The notes: generated by a model from the sequence alone, not told the origin. A DNA stretch of 64,000 nucleotides from Rhodopseudomonas sp. AAP120 (GCF_001295845.1 NZ_LJIC01000137.1:1-64000), one strand, 5' to 3'. Shown: positions 45,199 through 54,520, counted from the stretch's first letter. Program-made: numbers and translations.

Positions 45199-45867
45199 TC
45201 AGCTTCGATCGAGTTTACGGGCGCGCGCCTTGCTGCCGCGAGCTGTTGAACCTTCACGCTCCCGCGACCGATCAGCCGGCCCCTCGGCCAGAACGCCGTC
45301 GAGATAGAGCCGTGCGATCCGATCACATAGTTCGCGAGGCTTCATCTTTCCTCCAGGCCGGAACCAGAGATCGGTCCAGTTCAGCATTCCGATCAGCAGC
45401 ATGGCATAGGGCGCATAGACTTCGTCGGGCATCCCAGGATTGACCGCACGTAGCAATCCGCTGAGCGTCCGCCTCACCTTCCGCTCCAGCTTAAGGACCT
45501 GCGCACGCTTCTCGGCGGGAAGGAACTTGGCATCGTTCATGGCGCTGACATGGCGTTGCCGCGATTGAGCGGACTTCGTCACGAACACGTCGATGAAGCG
45601 CTGAAGCTGGTCCTCCGGCGATTGGCTTTCACTGAGCGCTTGGTCGATGTCCGCCAGAAGACGTTCGAGATGATCGATCAGCAGCGCCAGCAGCAGGTCG
45701 TCCTTGGTCGGGAAGTAGTGATACAGCATCGACTTGGTCGCGCCGCACAGCTTGGCGACATCCTGCAGCTTGGCGCTCGGGTAGCCTACCTTCGCAAACA
45801 GAGTCGCGGCACTGTCGAGGATCGCTCGATATTTGTCGTCGTAATTGTCGGCTCGAACGCGTGGCAT
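45199..45867 (-). CDS. TetR-family regulator, candidate for the island operator
   Basis: The protein is 222 residues. HTH in AKLQDVAKLCGATKSMLYHY followed by FPTKDDLL; a basic C-terminal tail (ARGSKARARKLDRS). It is related to the TetR at 39392. An operator copy lies about 109 bases upstream of its start, in the divergent region shared with the MBL gene. This makes it the simplest candidate for binding all five copies; binding is inferred, not shown. Confidence 0.9.
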   Translation of the reverse strand: MPRVRADNYDDKYRAILDSAATLFAKVGYPSAKLQDVAKLCGATKSMLYHYFPTKDDLLLALLIDHLERLLADIDQALSESQSPEDQLQRFIDVFVTKSAQSRQRHVSAMNDAKFLPAEKRAQVLKLERKVRRTLSGLLRAVNPGMPDEVYAPYAMLLIGMLNWTDLWFRPGGKMKPRELCDRIARLYLDGVLAEGPADRSREREGSTARGSKARARKLDRS

Positions 45868-46175
45868 CTTGGTCCCCCAATATCGCGTTTGCCATCGCAG
45901 CGTCCGGCCTGGAGCCGACCATCTGAGGCATCGGTCAGCGCGCGCCAGCGGCTGAGCGCGTTGACATAAACCGTCTCGTCGGTCTTATAACTTGCCACAG
46001 ATCAAACATGCAGGTCATCTTGCGAGTGGACGCAACATTGCCCTGCCGACCGATCGGTGAACGAGCAAAGGCGGGTTCGATCAGGCCGAATTCTGATCAG
46101 TGCGACGCCGGCAGGACGGGCGACGACCGTCCGAACACCAGCCAAGCTTCGACCGACAATCGTGGAAGGACGATC
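45868..46175. promoter_or_regulatory. Divergent region between TetR and MBL genes
   Basis: The 308-base gap holds an island operator at 45968-45985 in a locally AT-rich stretch. An open frame runs into the MBL gene from 46008 but has no coding character before 46176. Nothing else was recognised. Confidence 0.55.
45968..45985. promoter_or_regulatory. Island operator, site 3 (TetR/MBL divergent promoter)
   Basis: AAACCGTCTCGTCGGTCT retains the GTCGGTCT half-site and an ACCG left half. It is flanked by ATAA and TTATAA. Position between two divergent genes suits autoregulation of the TetR gene plus control of the MBL gene. Confidence 0.55.
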
Positions 46176-47231
46176 ATGCAGCCCGAAACTGCGACGCCTG
46201 CGCCAGCCCGCTTGAACTTTCCCTTTCCTGAGCCACCGCGGTTCGGCGAGGTGACGGAGGTGCGTCCCGGCCTGCTCTGGCTGCGTCTGCCGCTGCCGTT
46301 TCAGCTCGATCACGTCAACATCTATCTCATTCAGGATACGGACGGCTGGGCCATCCTCGACACCGGCTTGTCGGAAGATGAAGCGCTCGCGGTTTGGGAC
46401 GGCTATTTCGACGGTCCGCTGGGTGGACTGAAGATCACGCGGATCGTGGTGACGCACCACCATCCCGACCACATCGGGCTCGCGGGATGGCTGTGCAAAC
46501 GCTTCAAGGCGCCGCTGCTGACCAGCCTGTCGAGCTACATGAGCTGCCGGATCATCTCCCTCGACCCCCAGGCCTTCGAGTCGCCGGCGAACCGGCTGTT
46601 CTACGAGAGCCACGGCATGGACGACGATGCGGCGCGGATCGTCAGTACCCAGGGTCACGAATACTTGCGGCAGGTCGGCCCCCTGCCCGACACGTTTCTG
46701 CGCCTGGTGATGGGCGATACGCTGACGCTCGGCGACAGAAATTTTCGCGTGCTCACCGGCGATGGTCATTCCGCCGAGCAGGTCATGCTTTACTGCGAGA
46801 AGGACCGGCTGCTGTTCGTGGCCGATCAGGTGCTCGAGCGGATTTCGCCGAATGTCGCCGTCTGGGCGGGTGAGCCGGACGGCGATCCGCTCGGGCATTT
46901 CCTACGCAGCCTCCGTTTGCTGGCGAGCCAGATCCCCAACGACGTGCTCGTGCTTCCCGGGCACCGGCGGCCGTTCTACGGCCTTCATGAACGTACGCAG
47001 GAGTTGGTGCAGCATCACGAGACTCGCTGCCGTGTGCTCGCGAATGCCTGCGAGACCGGCGCCCATTCGGTCGCGGAGCTCGTTCCACTGCTGTTCAGCC
47101 GTCCGCTCGATCCGCACCAAATGGGGTTCGCCTTCGCCGAAACGCTCGCACACGCCAATCGGCTAGTGCGCCAAGGGATCCTCGACGTCGTCTCGCGACA
47201 CGATCGCTACGCCTTTACTGCAAGGCGCTGA
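46176..47231 (+). CDS. Metallo-beta-lactamase-fold hydrolase
   Basis: The protein is 351 residues. The metal motif is THHHPDHIGLAG (H94, H96, D98, H99), with a later His in GDGHSAEQ, Asp in FVADQVLE and His in LPGHRRPF. Family members hydrolyse thioesters, lactones and other esters; a CoA thioesterase or lactonase role would suit the island. The ATG at 46176 follows GGAAGGA. The 3' end overlaps the convergent FAD gene by 17 bases. Confidence 0.89.
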   Translation: MQPETATPAPARLNFPFPEPPRFGEVTEVRPGLLWLRLPLPFQLDHVNIYLIQDTDGWAILDTGLSEDEALAVWDGYFDGPLGGLKITRIVVTHHHPDHIGLAGWLCKRFKAPLLTSLSSYMSCRIISLDPQAFESPANRLFYESHGMDDDAARIVSTQGHEYLRQVGPLPDTFLRLVMGDTLTLGDRNFRVLTGDGHSAEQVMLYCEKDRLLFVADQVLERISPNVAVWAGEPDGDPLGHFLRSLRLLASQIPNDVLVLPGHRRPFYGLHERTQELVQHHETRCRVLANACETGAHSVAELVPLLFSRPLDPHQMGFAFAETLAHANRLVRQGILDVVSRHDRYAFTARR

Positions 47232-48561
47232 CGGCCTCGTCTCGAGGATGAGCGTGGCCGGCGGCGAGTAAGGCCAGCGCCTTGTTAGCAGCCTCGCGCC
47301 CGGTGAAGGCACAGGCCTGTGTCCCGCCGTCGCCATAGTCTTTCACGGCGTCGCCGACATGCCAAAGATTGGCGAGCGGCGTCTCTTGCGGCATGTCGAA
47401 GCCCGCGCAGGAGCGCTGCGCCGGCCAGTCGCCCTTCATGACGCGAACCGACAGCATCTTGGCCCCGGCGAATGCCGGAAACAATTCGCGAAGATCCGCC
47501 AGCGACGCCTCGATCTCGGCCTCTTCGTCGAACTCGCCGATCGCCGGCCGCGGCACGGCGTAAGCGACGTACTGATACCAGCCGGCGGGAGCGAGCTCGG
47601 GGCAAGTCGCGGTCAGCTCCCCCATGTTGCACAGCCGCCGGGTTTTGCCGAATGTCACCAAGCCGGGCACATCGAGAAGCCGTTCGCGTGTTGCGAAGTT
47701 GATGACGATGTTCGCAGCCGGCTTGGGAAGCACCTTGGCCTGCTGGAGATAGGCCTCTCCCATCGCCTCTGCGCCAGGGAGAGATGCCGTCGCTGCCGGG
47801 CCGATATTGCTGATCACCACCGAAGGCACAACCGTCACGGAGGAGCCGGCGTGGTCGATCGTCACCGCGACGATGCGGCCGCCGCGAACGTCGAGGCCGG
47901 TCACGGTCGCTTGCGTCCAGACCTGGCCGCCGCGGCCGCGGATCCCCTCGGCCAAATCGTTCCACAATCCGACGGTCCCGCGCGGGCAGAAGCCGAACCG
48001 CTTGAAGGCGCCTTTGACTGCGAAGTAAGTGAGAAATGCGCGCGCCGGCAGTTCGTCCGCGTTGACGGCGAAGATGGCTGCGCAAAGATTGCGGAAGATC
48101 GCATGCACGGTGGCGTTGGTGGTGTATTGCTCGAGCCATTGCTTCGTCGTCAGCTTGGCCTCGGGAAGGTCGCCGGCGCGGGCATCGGAGAATTTCGCCC
48201 CGATCTTCGCAGCCTGCTTGGTGAATGTACCCAGCAACATGCCCCAACCGCCTTTGGCGACGTTGATGACCTTGCCGTCGATGAAGAATACGGTGGCGGG
48301 GTTGGGTTCGCGAATGTCCAGCGGAACGCCGAGCAAGTCGAACGTTTCCTCGAAGACCCCACCGCGTTCGATCGCGATCGCGCCGACATTGACGATGTGG
48401 CCGTCGATGACTTCGCTGGAGGCGCGGCCGCCCAGGCGGTCCAGACGTTCGGCGACCAGCACGGACTTGCCGGCCGCGACCAGACGCGCTGCAGCCGTGA
48501 GGCCGCCGGCGCCGGCACCGATCACGAGAGCATCGACATGCAAGGCTGATGTATCAGTCAA
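47215..48561 (-). CDS. Phytoene desaturase-like FAD-dependent oxidoreductase
   Basis: The protein is 448 residues. It has an FAD-binding GAGAGGLTAAARLVAAGK, a following LDRLGGRAS and a C-terminal FAD contact in LWHVGDAVKDYGDGGTQACA. This is the layout of the amine oxidase/phytoene desaturase superfamily. A TTG at 48561 with AGGAGG 5 bases upstream appears to be the start; the frame has no suitable ATG. It could oxidise or desaturate a pathway intermediate. Substrate unknown. Confidence 0.85.
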   Translation of the reverse strand: MTDTSALHVDALVIGAGAGGLTAAARLVAAGKSVLVAERLDRLGGRASSEVIDGHIVNVGAIAIERGGVFEETFDLLGVPLDIREPNPATVFFIDGKVINVAKGGWGMLLGTFTKQAAKIGAKFSDARAGDLPEAKLTTKQWLEQYTTNATVHAIFRNLCAAIFAVNADELPARAFLTYFAVKGAFKRFGFCPRGTVGLWNDLAEGIRGRGGQVWTQATVTGLDVRGGRIVAVTIDHAGSSVTVVPSVVISNIGPAATASLPGAEAMGEAYLQQAKVLPKPAANIVINFATRERLLDVPGLVTFGKTRRLCNMGELTATCPELAPAGWYQYVAYAVPRPAIGEFDEEAEIEASLADLRELFPAFAGAKMLSVRVMKGDWPAQRSCAGFDMPQETPLANLWHVGDAVKDYGDGGTQACAFTGREAANKALALLAAGHAHPRDEAVSALQ

Positions 48562-48660
48562 GTAAGCCTCCTGGCTGTAGTGGCCACACGGGTCAGGTCC
48601 AAATGCTCGGCGACGTCGGGCCCTTCGATGCCTGCCACGCGCCAAGATGCCGCCCGTCCA

Positions 48661-49587
48661 TCACTCGGTCTTCGCTGCCGGAGCGAGATGACGGGCGATG
48701 AAGTGTCCGCCGGCAGCGATGGCCTCGTGCGCCTGAGGCAGATCGCCCGCGAATTGTTGAAACACGTGAATCATCCCGGGCCAGATTTCGAATTGCACGG
48801 GCGCTCCCTCGGCTTGCGCGCGCATCGCGAAATCGACGGTGTCGCTGACCAGCGTTTCGCGTTCGCCGACCTGAAGCAGCATCGGCGGCAATCTGCCGAA
48901 CAGATCGCGCGGAGCGTGCAGCGGCGACCATCGCGGATCGTCGGCTGCGCGATCCGCTCCCAGCGCCCCCTGCGCCATCGCCAGAATGAGATGGCGCTGG
49001 TGAATCGGATCGAGCTCGGAGCGCTCGGTGTAGCTGGCGCCCGACGCGGTCAGGTCGGTCCAGGCCGACATCAGATATGCGGCCGCCGGGCTTGGCTTCC
49101 CGTCTTTCAGCCGCGACAGCATCGCCGAAATCGCAAGACCGCCGCCTGCGGAATCACCCGCGACAGCCGTGCATTCCGGAGCAATGCCGATCTGCTCCAA
49201 CCAATCCAGCACCGCCACGGCGTCGTCGATCGCCGCAGGCAGCGGATGCTCCGGCGCCAGCCGATAATCGACGCCCAGCACCTGCACGCCGGCCGCCGTC
49301 GCCAGCCGCGCCATCAGGTCGCGATGCGACGCCACGGAGCCGACACGATAGCCCCCGCCGTGCAGATAGATGATCACGGCGTCTCTTCGCGTGCCGGCAG
49401 GCCTGATCCAGTGACAAGGAACAGGGCATGCGGCGACCGGTTCGACCTCCGCATCGACCTCAACGTCGAACAGAGCGTCCCAGTCGGCGCGCATTTGCGA
49501 CACCGGCGTATCGCGTCGCCACCGCGAGTACACCGCGCGGACTCTGGCGACCACAGTATCGATCGGGTCTTGCGTCACGCGCCGCAC
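48661..49587 (-). CDS. Alpha/beta hydrolase, hormone-sensitive lipase type
   Basis: The protein is 308 residues. HGGGYRVGS supplies the oxyanion hole, GDSAGGG the nucleophile serine, and HVFQQF the His. Such esterases hydrolyse short acyl esters or lactones. The likely start is GTG at 49587, overlapping the SDR stop by 13 bases; a GTG at 49578 is also possible. It is cotranscribed with the SDR and crotonase upstream. Confidence 0.88.
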   Translation of the reverse strand: MRRVTQDPIDTVVARVRAVYSRWRRDTPVSQMRADWDALFDVEVDAEVEPVAACPVPCHWIRPAGTRRDAVIIYLHGGGYRVGSVASHRDLMARLATAAGVQVLGVDYRLAPEHPLPAAIDDAVAVLDWLEQIGIAPECTAVAGDSAGGGLAISAMLSRLKDGKPSPAAAYLMSAWTDLTASGASYTERSELDPIHQRHLILAMAQGALGADRAADDPRWSPLHAPRDLFGRLPPMLLQVGERETLVSDTVDFAMRAQAEGAPVQFEIWPGMIHVFQQFAGDLPQAHEAIAAGGHFIARHLAPAAKTE

Positions 49588-50309
49588 CCCATGCCGCCTG
49601 ACACGCCGAGAGCTTCGCCCGTGATGTAGCCAGCCTCCTCGGAGGCGAGGAATGCGATGGTGGCCGCGACCTCATCGGAGGATCCGAGGCGGCCCAGCAA
49701 CGTCGCCGAGGTCATCGCCGCCATCAGTTTGTCGCCGCCATCGGAAACCGCGCGCCGAAGCATCGGCGTATCGATCGGGCCGGGCGCGATGACATTGGCC
49801 GTCACGCCCATGCCGCCGCTTTCGCGCGCGATCGATCGCGTGAACGCGATGACGCCGCCCTTGGCCGCCGCGTAAACGGCGCCACCGCGCGAACCAAGGC
49901 GGCCGGCTTCGGAGGCGACGTTGACGATGCGGCCATAGCCGCGCTGCTGCATCGCCGGCAGCAGCACGTGCGTCGTGTTGAGTACGGAGATGAGGTTGAT
50001 GGCGATCAGCCGCGCCCAATCCGATGGGGCGGTTCGGGTGAAGAAGGCGTGCTGATCGACGCCCGCGCTGTTGACCAGAATATCGAACGGCTCGCGGGCC
50101 GCGATCGCCTGGCTCACCGCATCATAGTTCGTCAGGTCGGCCGCGACGAAGGACGCGCCGATCTGCTCGGCCACGCCTTCACCGCGACTCCGATCAAGAT
50201 CGGCTATCGTCACGTCGATGCCCTGCGCCGCCAGGCGCGACGCCGCAGCAGCGCCGATACCACTAGCGCCGCCGGCCACGAGTGCGCGTCGCTTGCTCCG
50301 CCCGGTCAT
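49575..50309 (-). CDS. Short-chain dehydrogenase/reductase
   Basis: The protein is 244 residues with GGASGIGAAAASRLA, ILVNSAGVDQ, NVASEAG and YAAAKGG. Classical SDR of FabG/3-hydroxyacyl-CoA dehydrogenase size. It starts 3 bases after the crotonase stop, suggesting successive hydration and oxidation of an enoyl-CoA. Not closely similar to the SDRs at 25199 or 35545. Confidence 0.9.
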   Translation of the reverse strand: MTGRSKRRALVAGGASGIGAAAASRLAAQGIDVTIADLDRSRGEGVAEQIGASFVAADLTNYDAVSQAIAAREPFDILVNSAGVDQHAFFTRTAPSDWARLIAINLISVLNTTHVLLPAMQQRGYGRIVNVASEAGRLGSRGGAVYAAAKGGVIAFTRSIARESGGMGVTANVIAPGPIDTPMLRRAVSDGGDKLMAAMTSATLLGRLGSSDEVAATIAFLASEEAGYITGEALGVSGGMGCGA

Positions 50310-50312
50310 CGA

Positions 50313-51149
50313 TTAGCGTCCGGTGAATTTCGGACTGCGCTTCTCGATCACGGCCGCGAGGCCCTCGCGCGCGTCGGCCATACCGGACAAAATTTCCTGC
50401 GCGTGGTTCTCCTCCGGCATGGCGGCTTCGACGCCCTCGCCCAAGCCGTTCCAGAGCAGCCGCTTGGTATTCGCCAGCGCCGCCGGCGCCCCGGCAGCCA
50501 AGGTGCGCGCCAGGGTCCATGCCTGGTCGAGGAGTTCGGCGTCCGGCACGACGCGCGTGATCAGGCCGATGTCGCGCGCCTGCGGCGCGTCGATGATCGG
50601 ATTGAGCATTAGGATTTCCGTGGCGCGGCGAAGTCCAACGAGCTGGGTGAGCGTCACCGTGACCCCGGCGTCCGGAACCATTGCGACCCGGGTAGCTCCG
50701 GCAATGAATTTGGCGCTCTCACCGGCGACGACGAAGTCGGACGCGCACACGAGCCCCATGCCTCCACCGCCCGCGGCATATCCCTGCACGGCAGTCACGA
50801 CCGGGGCTTTCAGGCGGATCAAACTACTTGCGACCATGCCGAGATAAGCGGTGGCCACGCGGATATAGGCGGGCAACTCCGTGCCCTTGGCGAGGAAGGT
50901 GTGCACGTCGCCGCCCGCGCAGAAATTGCTGCCCGCTCCTGTCAGCAGAACGACGCGGACGCGATCGTCGCCATGGAGCAGCATGATTGTTTGGTGAAGC
51001 GCGGTGAGAAGCTCGACATTCAGCCCGTTAGCGGCTTCGGGCCGATTCAGCCGGACGTGAGCGACGCCATCGGGATGAAGCTCCGCCGTGACCGGCCCAG
51101 AGGCGACCAGCAGCAACGAGGCGCCCGTCGTCGTTTGTTCGGTCTGCAT
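50313..51149 (-). CDS. Enoyl-CoA hydratase/isomerase family protein
   Basis: The protein is 278 residues. Motifs GAGSNFCAGGDVHTF and VQGYAAGGGGMGLVCASDFV; MVPDAGVTVTLTQLVG has the Asp of PaaG-type isomerases rather than the second catalytic Glu. ATG 51149 has GGAGGA 5 bases upstream. It heads the crotonase-SDR-esterase transcript, with an island operator about 94 bases upstream. Confidence 0.89.
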   Translation of the reverse strand: MQTEQTTTGASLLLVASGPVTAELHPDGVAHVRLNRPEAANGLNVELLTALHQTIMLLHGDDRVRVVLLTGAGSNFCAGGDVHTFLAKGTELPAYIRVATAYLGMVASSLIRLKAPVVTAVQGYAAGGGGMGLVCASDFVVAGESAKFIAGATRVAMVPDAGVTVTLTQLVGLRRATEILMLNPIIDAPQARDIGLITRVVPDAELLDQAWTLARTLAAGAPAALANTKRLLWNGLGEGVEAAMPEENHAQEILSGMADAREGLAAVIEKRSPKFTGR

Positions 51150-51234
51150 GGGCTTCCTCCCGTTCACGCTTGTCGCCACTCTTTGGAGTGATCGTCGCCA
51201 AGGGCGGTGATGCCCAAGCCGTCCTTCAATAAAT

Positions 51235-51252
51235 AGTCCGACTAGTCGGATT
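51235..51252. promoter_or_regulatory. Island operator, site 4 (crotonase operon promoter)
   Basis: AGTCCGACTAGTCGGATT contains a perfect 14-bp palindrome (TCCGACTAGTCGGA) and is flanked by AAAT and TTATG. It lies in the gap between the acyl-CoA dehydrogenase and crotonase genes, about 94 bases from the crotonase start. Confidence 0.6.
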
Positions 51253-51306
51253 ATGTCAAATGCGCGCTGCTGTGCTCCGCCGCTTGCCGGCGACGTCTTG
51301 CGAGCG

Positions 51307-52461
51307 TCACATCCGCTTGGCGACCTCTTCGAGCATGACCTCGGTCGCGCCACCGCCGATCGTCAAAATCCGCGCGTCCCGGACCATGCGTTCGATCGGA
51401 GTTCCGGACATGTAGCCGATGCCGCCATGGAGCTGCAGGCAGGTGTGCACCACTTCCTGCAGTGTCTCGCCCGCCAGCGCCTTCAGCATCGAGACCTCGC
51501 GGACGACGTCCTGCCCCTCGTCGATCATCGTCGCGCATTGATAGGTCAACGCGCGGACGGCGGCGGCTTTCGCCGCCACCCACGCCATCTTGTTGCGCAC
51601 CACGGGCTGATCCCACAGCGATTTCCCGAAAGCCTTGCGCTGACGCAGATAGTCGAGCGTGAGCTGGATGGCTTTTGCACATGCGCCGGAGACGAGCCCT
51701 CCGATCACCAGACGCTCGTTCTGGAATGTGCCCATGATGTAGTAGAAGCCGCGCCCCTCTTCGCCCAGCAGCGCATCCTCGGGCACGAACATGTCCTGAA
51801 AGAACAGCTCTGCGGTGTCGGAGCTGAGCCAGCCGTGCTTGCGCAGCTTTCCGGACACGGACAATCCCGGCGTGCCGCGCTCGACGACGAACAGCGAGAT
51901 GCCCCGCGCGCCGCCTGCATCCGGATCGGTCCGGGCAGCGACGATGTAGATGTCGCCGAGAACACCGTTGGTGATGAAGGTCTTGGACCCGTTGATCACC
52001 CATCCACCATCGACCCGCGTCGCGCGTGTCTTGAGCCCAGCAACGTCGGAGCCGGCGTGCGGCTCGGTGACGCAAATGACGCCGACCTTTTCTCCCGCGC
52101 AGGCCGGCGGCAGGTAGCGGGCTTTCTGTTGCTCGTTGCCACGATGCGCGATGTGCGAGATCGACATGTCGGAATGCACCGTCAGTGCGCTCGCGACACC
52201 GCCGAATGACGAGCGGGACAGCTCCTCGGCGAGGATCACGGACGACAACGCGCCTAGTCCGCCACCGCCGTAATCCGTCGGATGTCGCATCCCGAGAAAG
52301 CCGAGTGCGCCCATCTCGCGAAAGATCTCCCGCGGAATTTCGCCAGCTTCTTCCCATGACAGCCCCGCCGGCGATATGCGCTCGTCCACGTACCTGCGGA
52401 GCTGAGCCCTGAGGAGCGTCAGATCTGCTTCCGGTAGAGCGGGTTCGGCGAATTCGAACAT
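51307..52461 (-). CDS. Acyl-CoA dehydrogenase family protein
   Basis: The protein is 384 residues. CVTEPHAGSDVAGLKTRA, NGSKTFITNG and QLHGGIGYMSGTPIERMVRD are family signatures for FAD and substrate binding. The usual catalytic glutamates are not obvious: the C-terminal site reads TIGGGATEVM instead of IYEGT, and the alternative site reads RKAFG instead of REAFG. ATG 52461 follows GGGAGG at 7 bases. An island operator lies 44 bases upstream. Confidence 0.9.
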   Translation of the reverse strand: MFEFAEPALPEADLTLLRAQLRRYVDERISPAGLSWEEAGEIPREIFREMGALGFLGMRHPTDYGGGGLGALSSVILAEELSRSSFGGVASALTVHSDMSISHIAHRGNEQQKARYLPPACAGEKVGVICVTEPHAGSDVAGLKTRATRVDGGWVINGSKTFITNGVLGDIYIVAARTDPDAGGARGISLFVVERGTPGLSVSGKLRKHGWLSSDTAELFFQDMFVPEDALLGEEGRGFYYIMGTFQNERLVIGGLVSGACAKAIQLTLDYLRQRKAFGKSLWDQPVVRNKMAWVAAKAAAVRALTYQCATMIDEGQDVVREVSMLKALAGETLQEVVHTCLQLHGGIGYMSGTPIERMVRDARILTIGGGATEVMLEEVAKRM

Positions 52462-52496
52462 CGTGCGGCCTCCCATGCGACATCGATCTAATTAAT

Positions 52497-52514
52497 AGAC
52501 CGACGGGTCGGTTT
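52497..52514. promoter_or_regulatory. Island operator, site 5 (acyl-CoA dehydrogenase promoter)
   Basis: AGACCGACGGGTCGGTTT differs from site 1 at two positions and is flanked by TAAT and ATAT. Its centre is 44 bases from the start of the acyl-CoA dehydrogenase gene. Confidence 0.65.
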
Positions 52515-52743
52515 ATATTTTAGACGGACGTGCCGCGCAATCAATATCGACGCCCGGCAGAACACGTCCGCAGGAGCCGAGCCGGACCGCTGGAATTAGC
52601 TCGCTTGTTTCAGATCGTCGTCGCGAGTTGCAGGCCGGCGGAGACGGACAATCCGTCGAGGTGCAGATCCGGGCCAAAACAGCACCGGAGTGGCTTTGCT
52701 CGGTCGCGACTGGCAGGCTTTAATTGTCCCAAGAGCGTAGACT

Positions 52744-54393
52744 TCATCGCAGAGCCGTCGGCTGACACGCTTCAGCCAACGGCTCCAGTGACGCGGCTTC
52801 AGTGTCGGTTTCCGGCAGCGCGAGCAGCATAATCCAACGATCCGGCGGCAGGCTTTGGCCGAGCGCGCCCCGTTCGGTGGTCACGACGATCCGTTCGGCG
52901 CACGGCCGCAGCGCGGTGATGCGGTCGACACAGGCCGGTGCCGAGGCCGGACATATCCCGACGAAGCCGCTGCGATCGAGCATGTCGGCCGAAATCCACG
53001 GCGTCAGTTCAGGTGTGCCGGCCGAGAACATGCGCGGATGGTCGGTGCTGTAGAACGACACGGTGGCGATCTCCTCGATGTCGCCGACCACAACCCTAAG
53101 CGGCGTGCCCACGCGCTCGCGCCACAGGTCGGTTGCAATCTCCGCTAAACGATCCAGCCGCGGCGACAGCGCACGATTCGGTTCGAACAGAACCTTCACC
53201 GTCGCGAGCCCCGGCGCCGCCATCAACGCTCCCACCCCGAGCACCAGCAGGATCACCGCCGCCCTGGCCACGGCGCGCAGCGGCACGGCAAGCCGCGGCA
53301 GCGCCAGAACGGCGAGCGGGACCAGCGAGAACAACGGGATGGTCCAATCGCTCTTCATCAAGACCGGCATCGCAATGGCGGCGATGAGCGGCCCTATCGT
53401 CAACACGGCGACGATGATCCAGATCTGGCGGGCGCGCTCCAGCACGTCCTCCGGGGGCGCCACCACACGCCGAAGCCGCGGCAGCAACACGGCGACTGCG
53501 CCGGCCACCAGCACCGGCAGCAGCAGAGCGAAGGCGTGCAGCGTGGAGTCCATGGCATGCCGCGCTGCCGTCCCGCGATCGACCGCAAGGAACTGCGAGG
53601 CGTAGCGGAACGGCGTGAAGCCGACCGCAGAAAGCCAGTCGAGATGCGGAGCCATCGCCAGCACGAACACCGCGACCGCGACATAAGGCACCGGCGAGCG
53701 GAACAGCCGGTTGCGGTCCGGCCGCGTCACTGCCGCAACCGCGATCGCCACCAGTGCCCACGCGCCCCAGTACTTCGTCATCACCGCGCCGGCGCCGGCG
53801 AGCCCGATGACCACGCCCCACAGCGCGGTTCGCCGTTCGGCCGCGACCATATAGGCCCAAACGATCAGCACCACGAACGGCAGCTGCAACAAGTCGGGAT
53901 TGAACTTGTATCCCTTGAAATTCAGGATCGGGTAGATCATCGCCAGCAGCGTGGCGAGGACGGCGCGCCGGCGATCGACCACCTCTCCGGCCAGCAACCT
54001 GATCAGCAAGACGGTGGCGCCGGTGACGGCCATCGCCAGCGCGTAGAACGCCCAATCGCTGGTCGGAAACACGCTGAACCATGCCCGCGCCACCCACCCT
54101 GCCATCGGCGGGTGCTTGCCCGAGCCCCAGGCCAGGGTCTGACCCCACGCGAACGCTTCCGTGCTGTCGGAATGCAGCACCTGAGCAAATTTCAGGATGG
54201 TCAGCACAGCGACCCACAGCAGCGCATTGCCGAGCACAATCCCCAGCAGCAGCGGCGTCCCGAGTCCCGGATGCAGCAGCGCTGCGGCGCCGCGGCGAAA
54301 GGCGCATCGCAAGTAGCAATAGCGGATCACGGCCGGCCGGGATGAGCCCGCGCCCAGATCGCGATGAAGCGCGTCGGCATTCGTGAGAGTCAT
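52744..54393 (-). CDS. GT39/ArnT-like membrane glycosyltransferase
   Basis: The protein is 549 residues with about ten hydrophobic segments and a C-terminal soluble domain. An acidic early loop (LHSDSTEAFAWGQTLAWGSG) followed by KHPPMAGWVARAW fits the PMT-2/ArnT fold, which transfers sugars from polyprenyl phosphates. Length and layout match inner-membrane dolichyl-phosphate-mannose-type transferases of bacteria. Acceptor unknown; lipid A or another envelope component is a reasonable guess. Confidence 0.85.
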   Translation of the reverse strand: MTLTNADALHRDLGAGSSRPAVIRYCYLRCAFRRGAAALLHPGLGTPLLLGIVLGNALLWVAVLTILKFAQVLHSDSTEAFAWGQTLAWGSGKHPPMAGWVARAWFSVFPTSDWAFYALAMAVTGATVLLIRLLAGEVVDRRRAVLATLLAMIYPILNFKGYKFNPDLLQLPFVVLIVWAYMVAAERRTALWGVVIGLAGAGAVMTKYWGAWALVAIAVAAVTRPDRNRLFRSPVPYVAVAVFVLAMAPHLDWLSAVGFTPFRYASQFLAVDRGTAARHAMDSTLHAFALLLPVLVAGAVAVLLPRLRRVVAPPEDVLERARQIWIIVAVLTIGPLIAAIAMPVLMKSDWTIPLFSLVPLAVLALPRLAVPLRAVARAAVILLVLGVGALMAAPGLATVKVLFEPNRALSPRLDRLAEIATDLWRERVGTPLRVVVGDIEEIATVSFYSTDHPRMFSAGTPELTPWISADMLDRSGFVGICPASAPACVDRITALRPCAERIVVTTERGALGQSLPPDRWIMLLALPETDTEAASLEPLAEACQPTALR

Positions 54394-54397
54394 GGGC

Positions 54398-54520
54398 TTA
54401 CGACGACGAACGCGATGCGCAGCGAAGCCGATCGTCGTCCTGCAGGCCGAGCCGAAAATCCGTCAGGTCCGCTTCATGCGCCGGGACCAGGATGACGCGT
54501 TTTGCCTCATCCAATCTCAT
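54398..54520 (-). CDS. Possible 40-residue small protein upstream of the glycosyltransferase
   Basis: A 40-codon frame (start MRLDEAKRVILVPAHEADLT) ends in TAA four bases before the glycosyltransferase ATG. AGGAG lies about 9 bases before its ATG. It is charged, with no signal or membrane segment. It may be a real small gene, a leader peptide, or a remnant. I recognise no family. Confidence 0.4.
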   Translation of the reverse strand: MRLDEAKRVILVPAHEADLTDFRLGLQDDDRLRCASRSSS

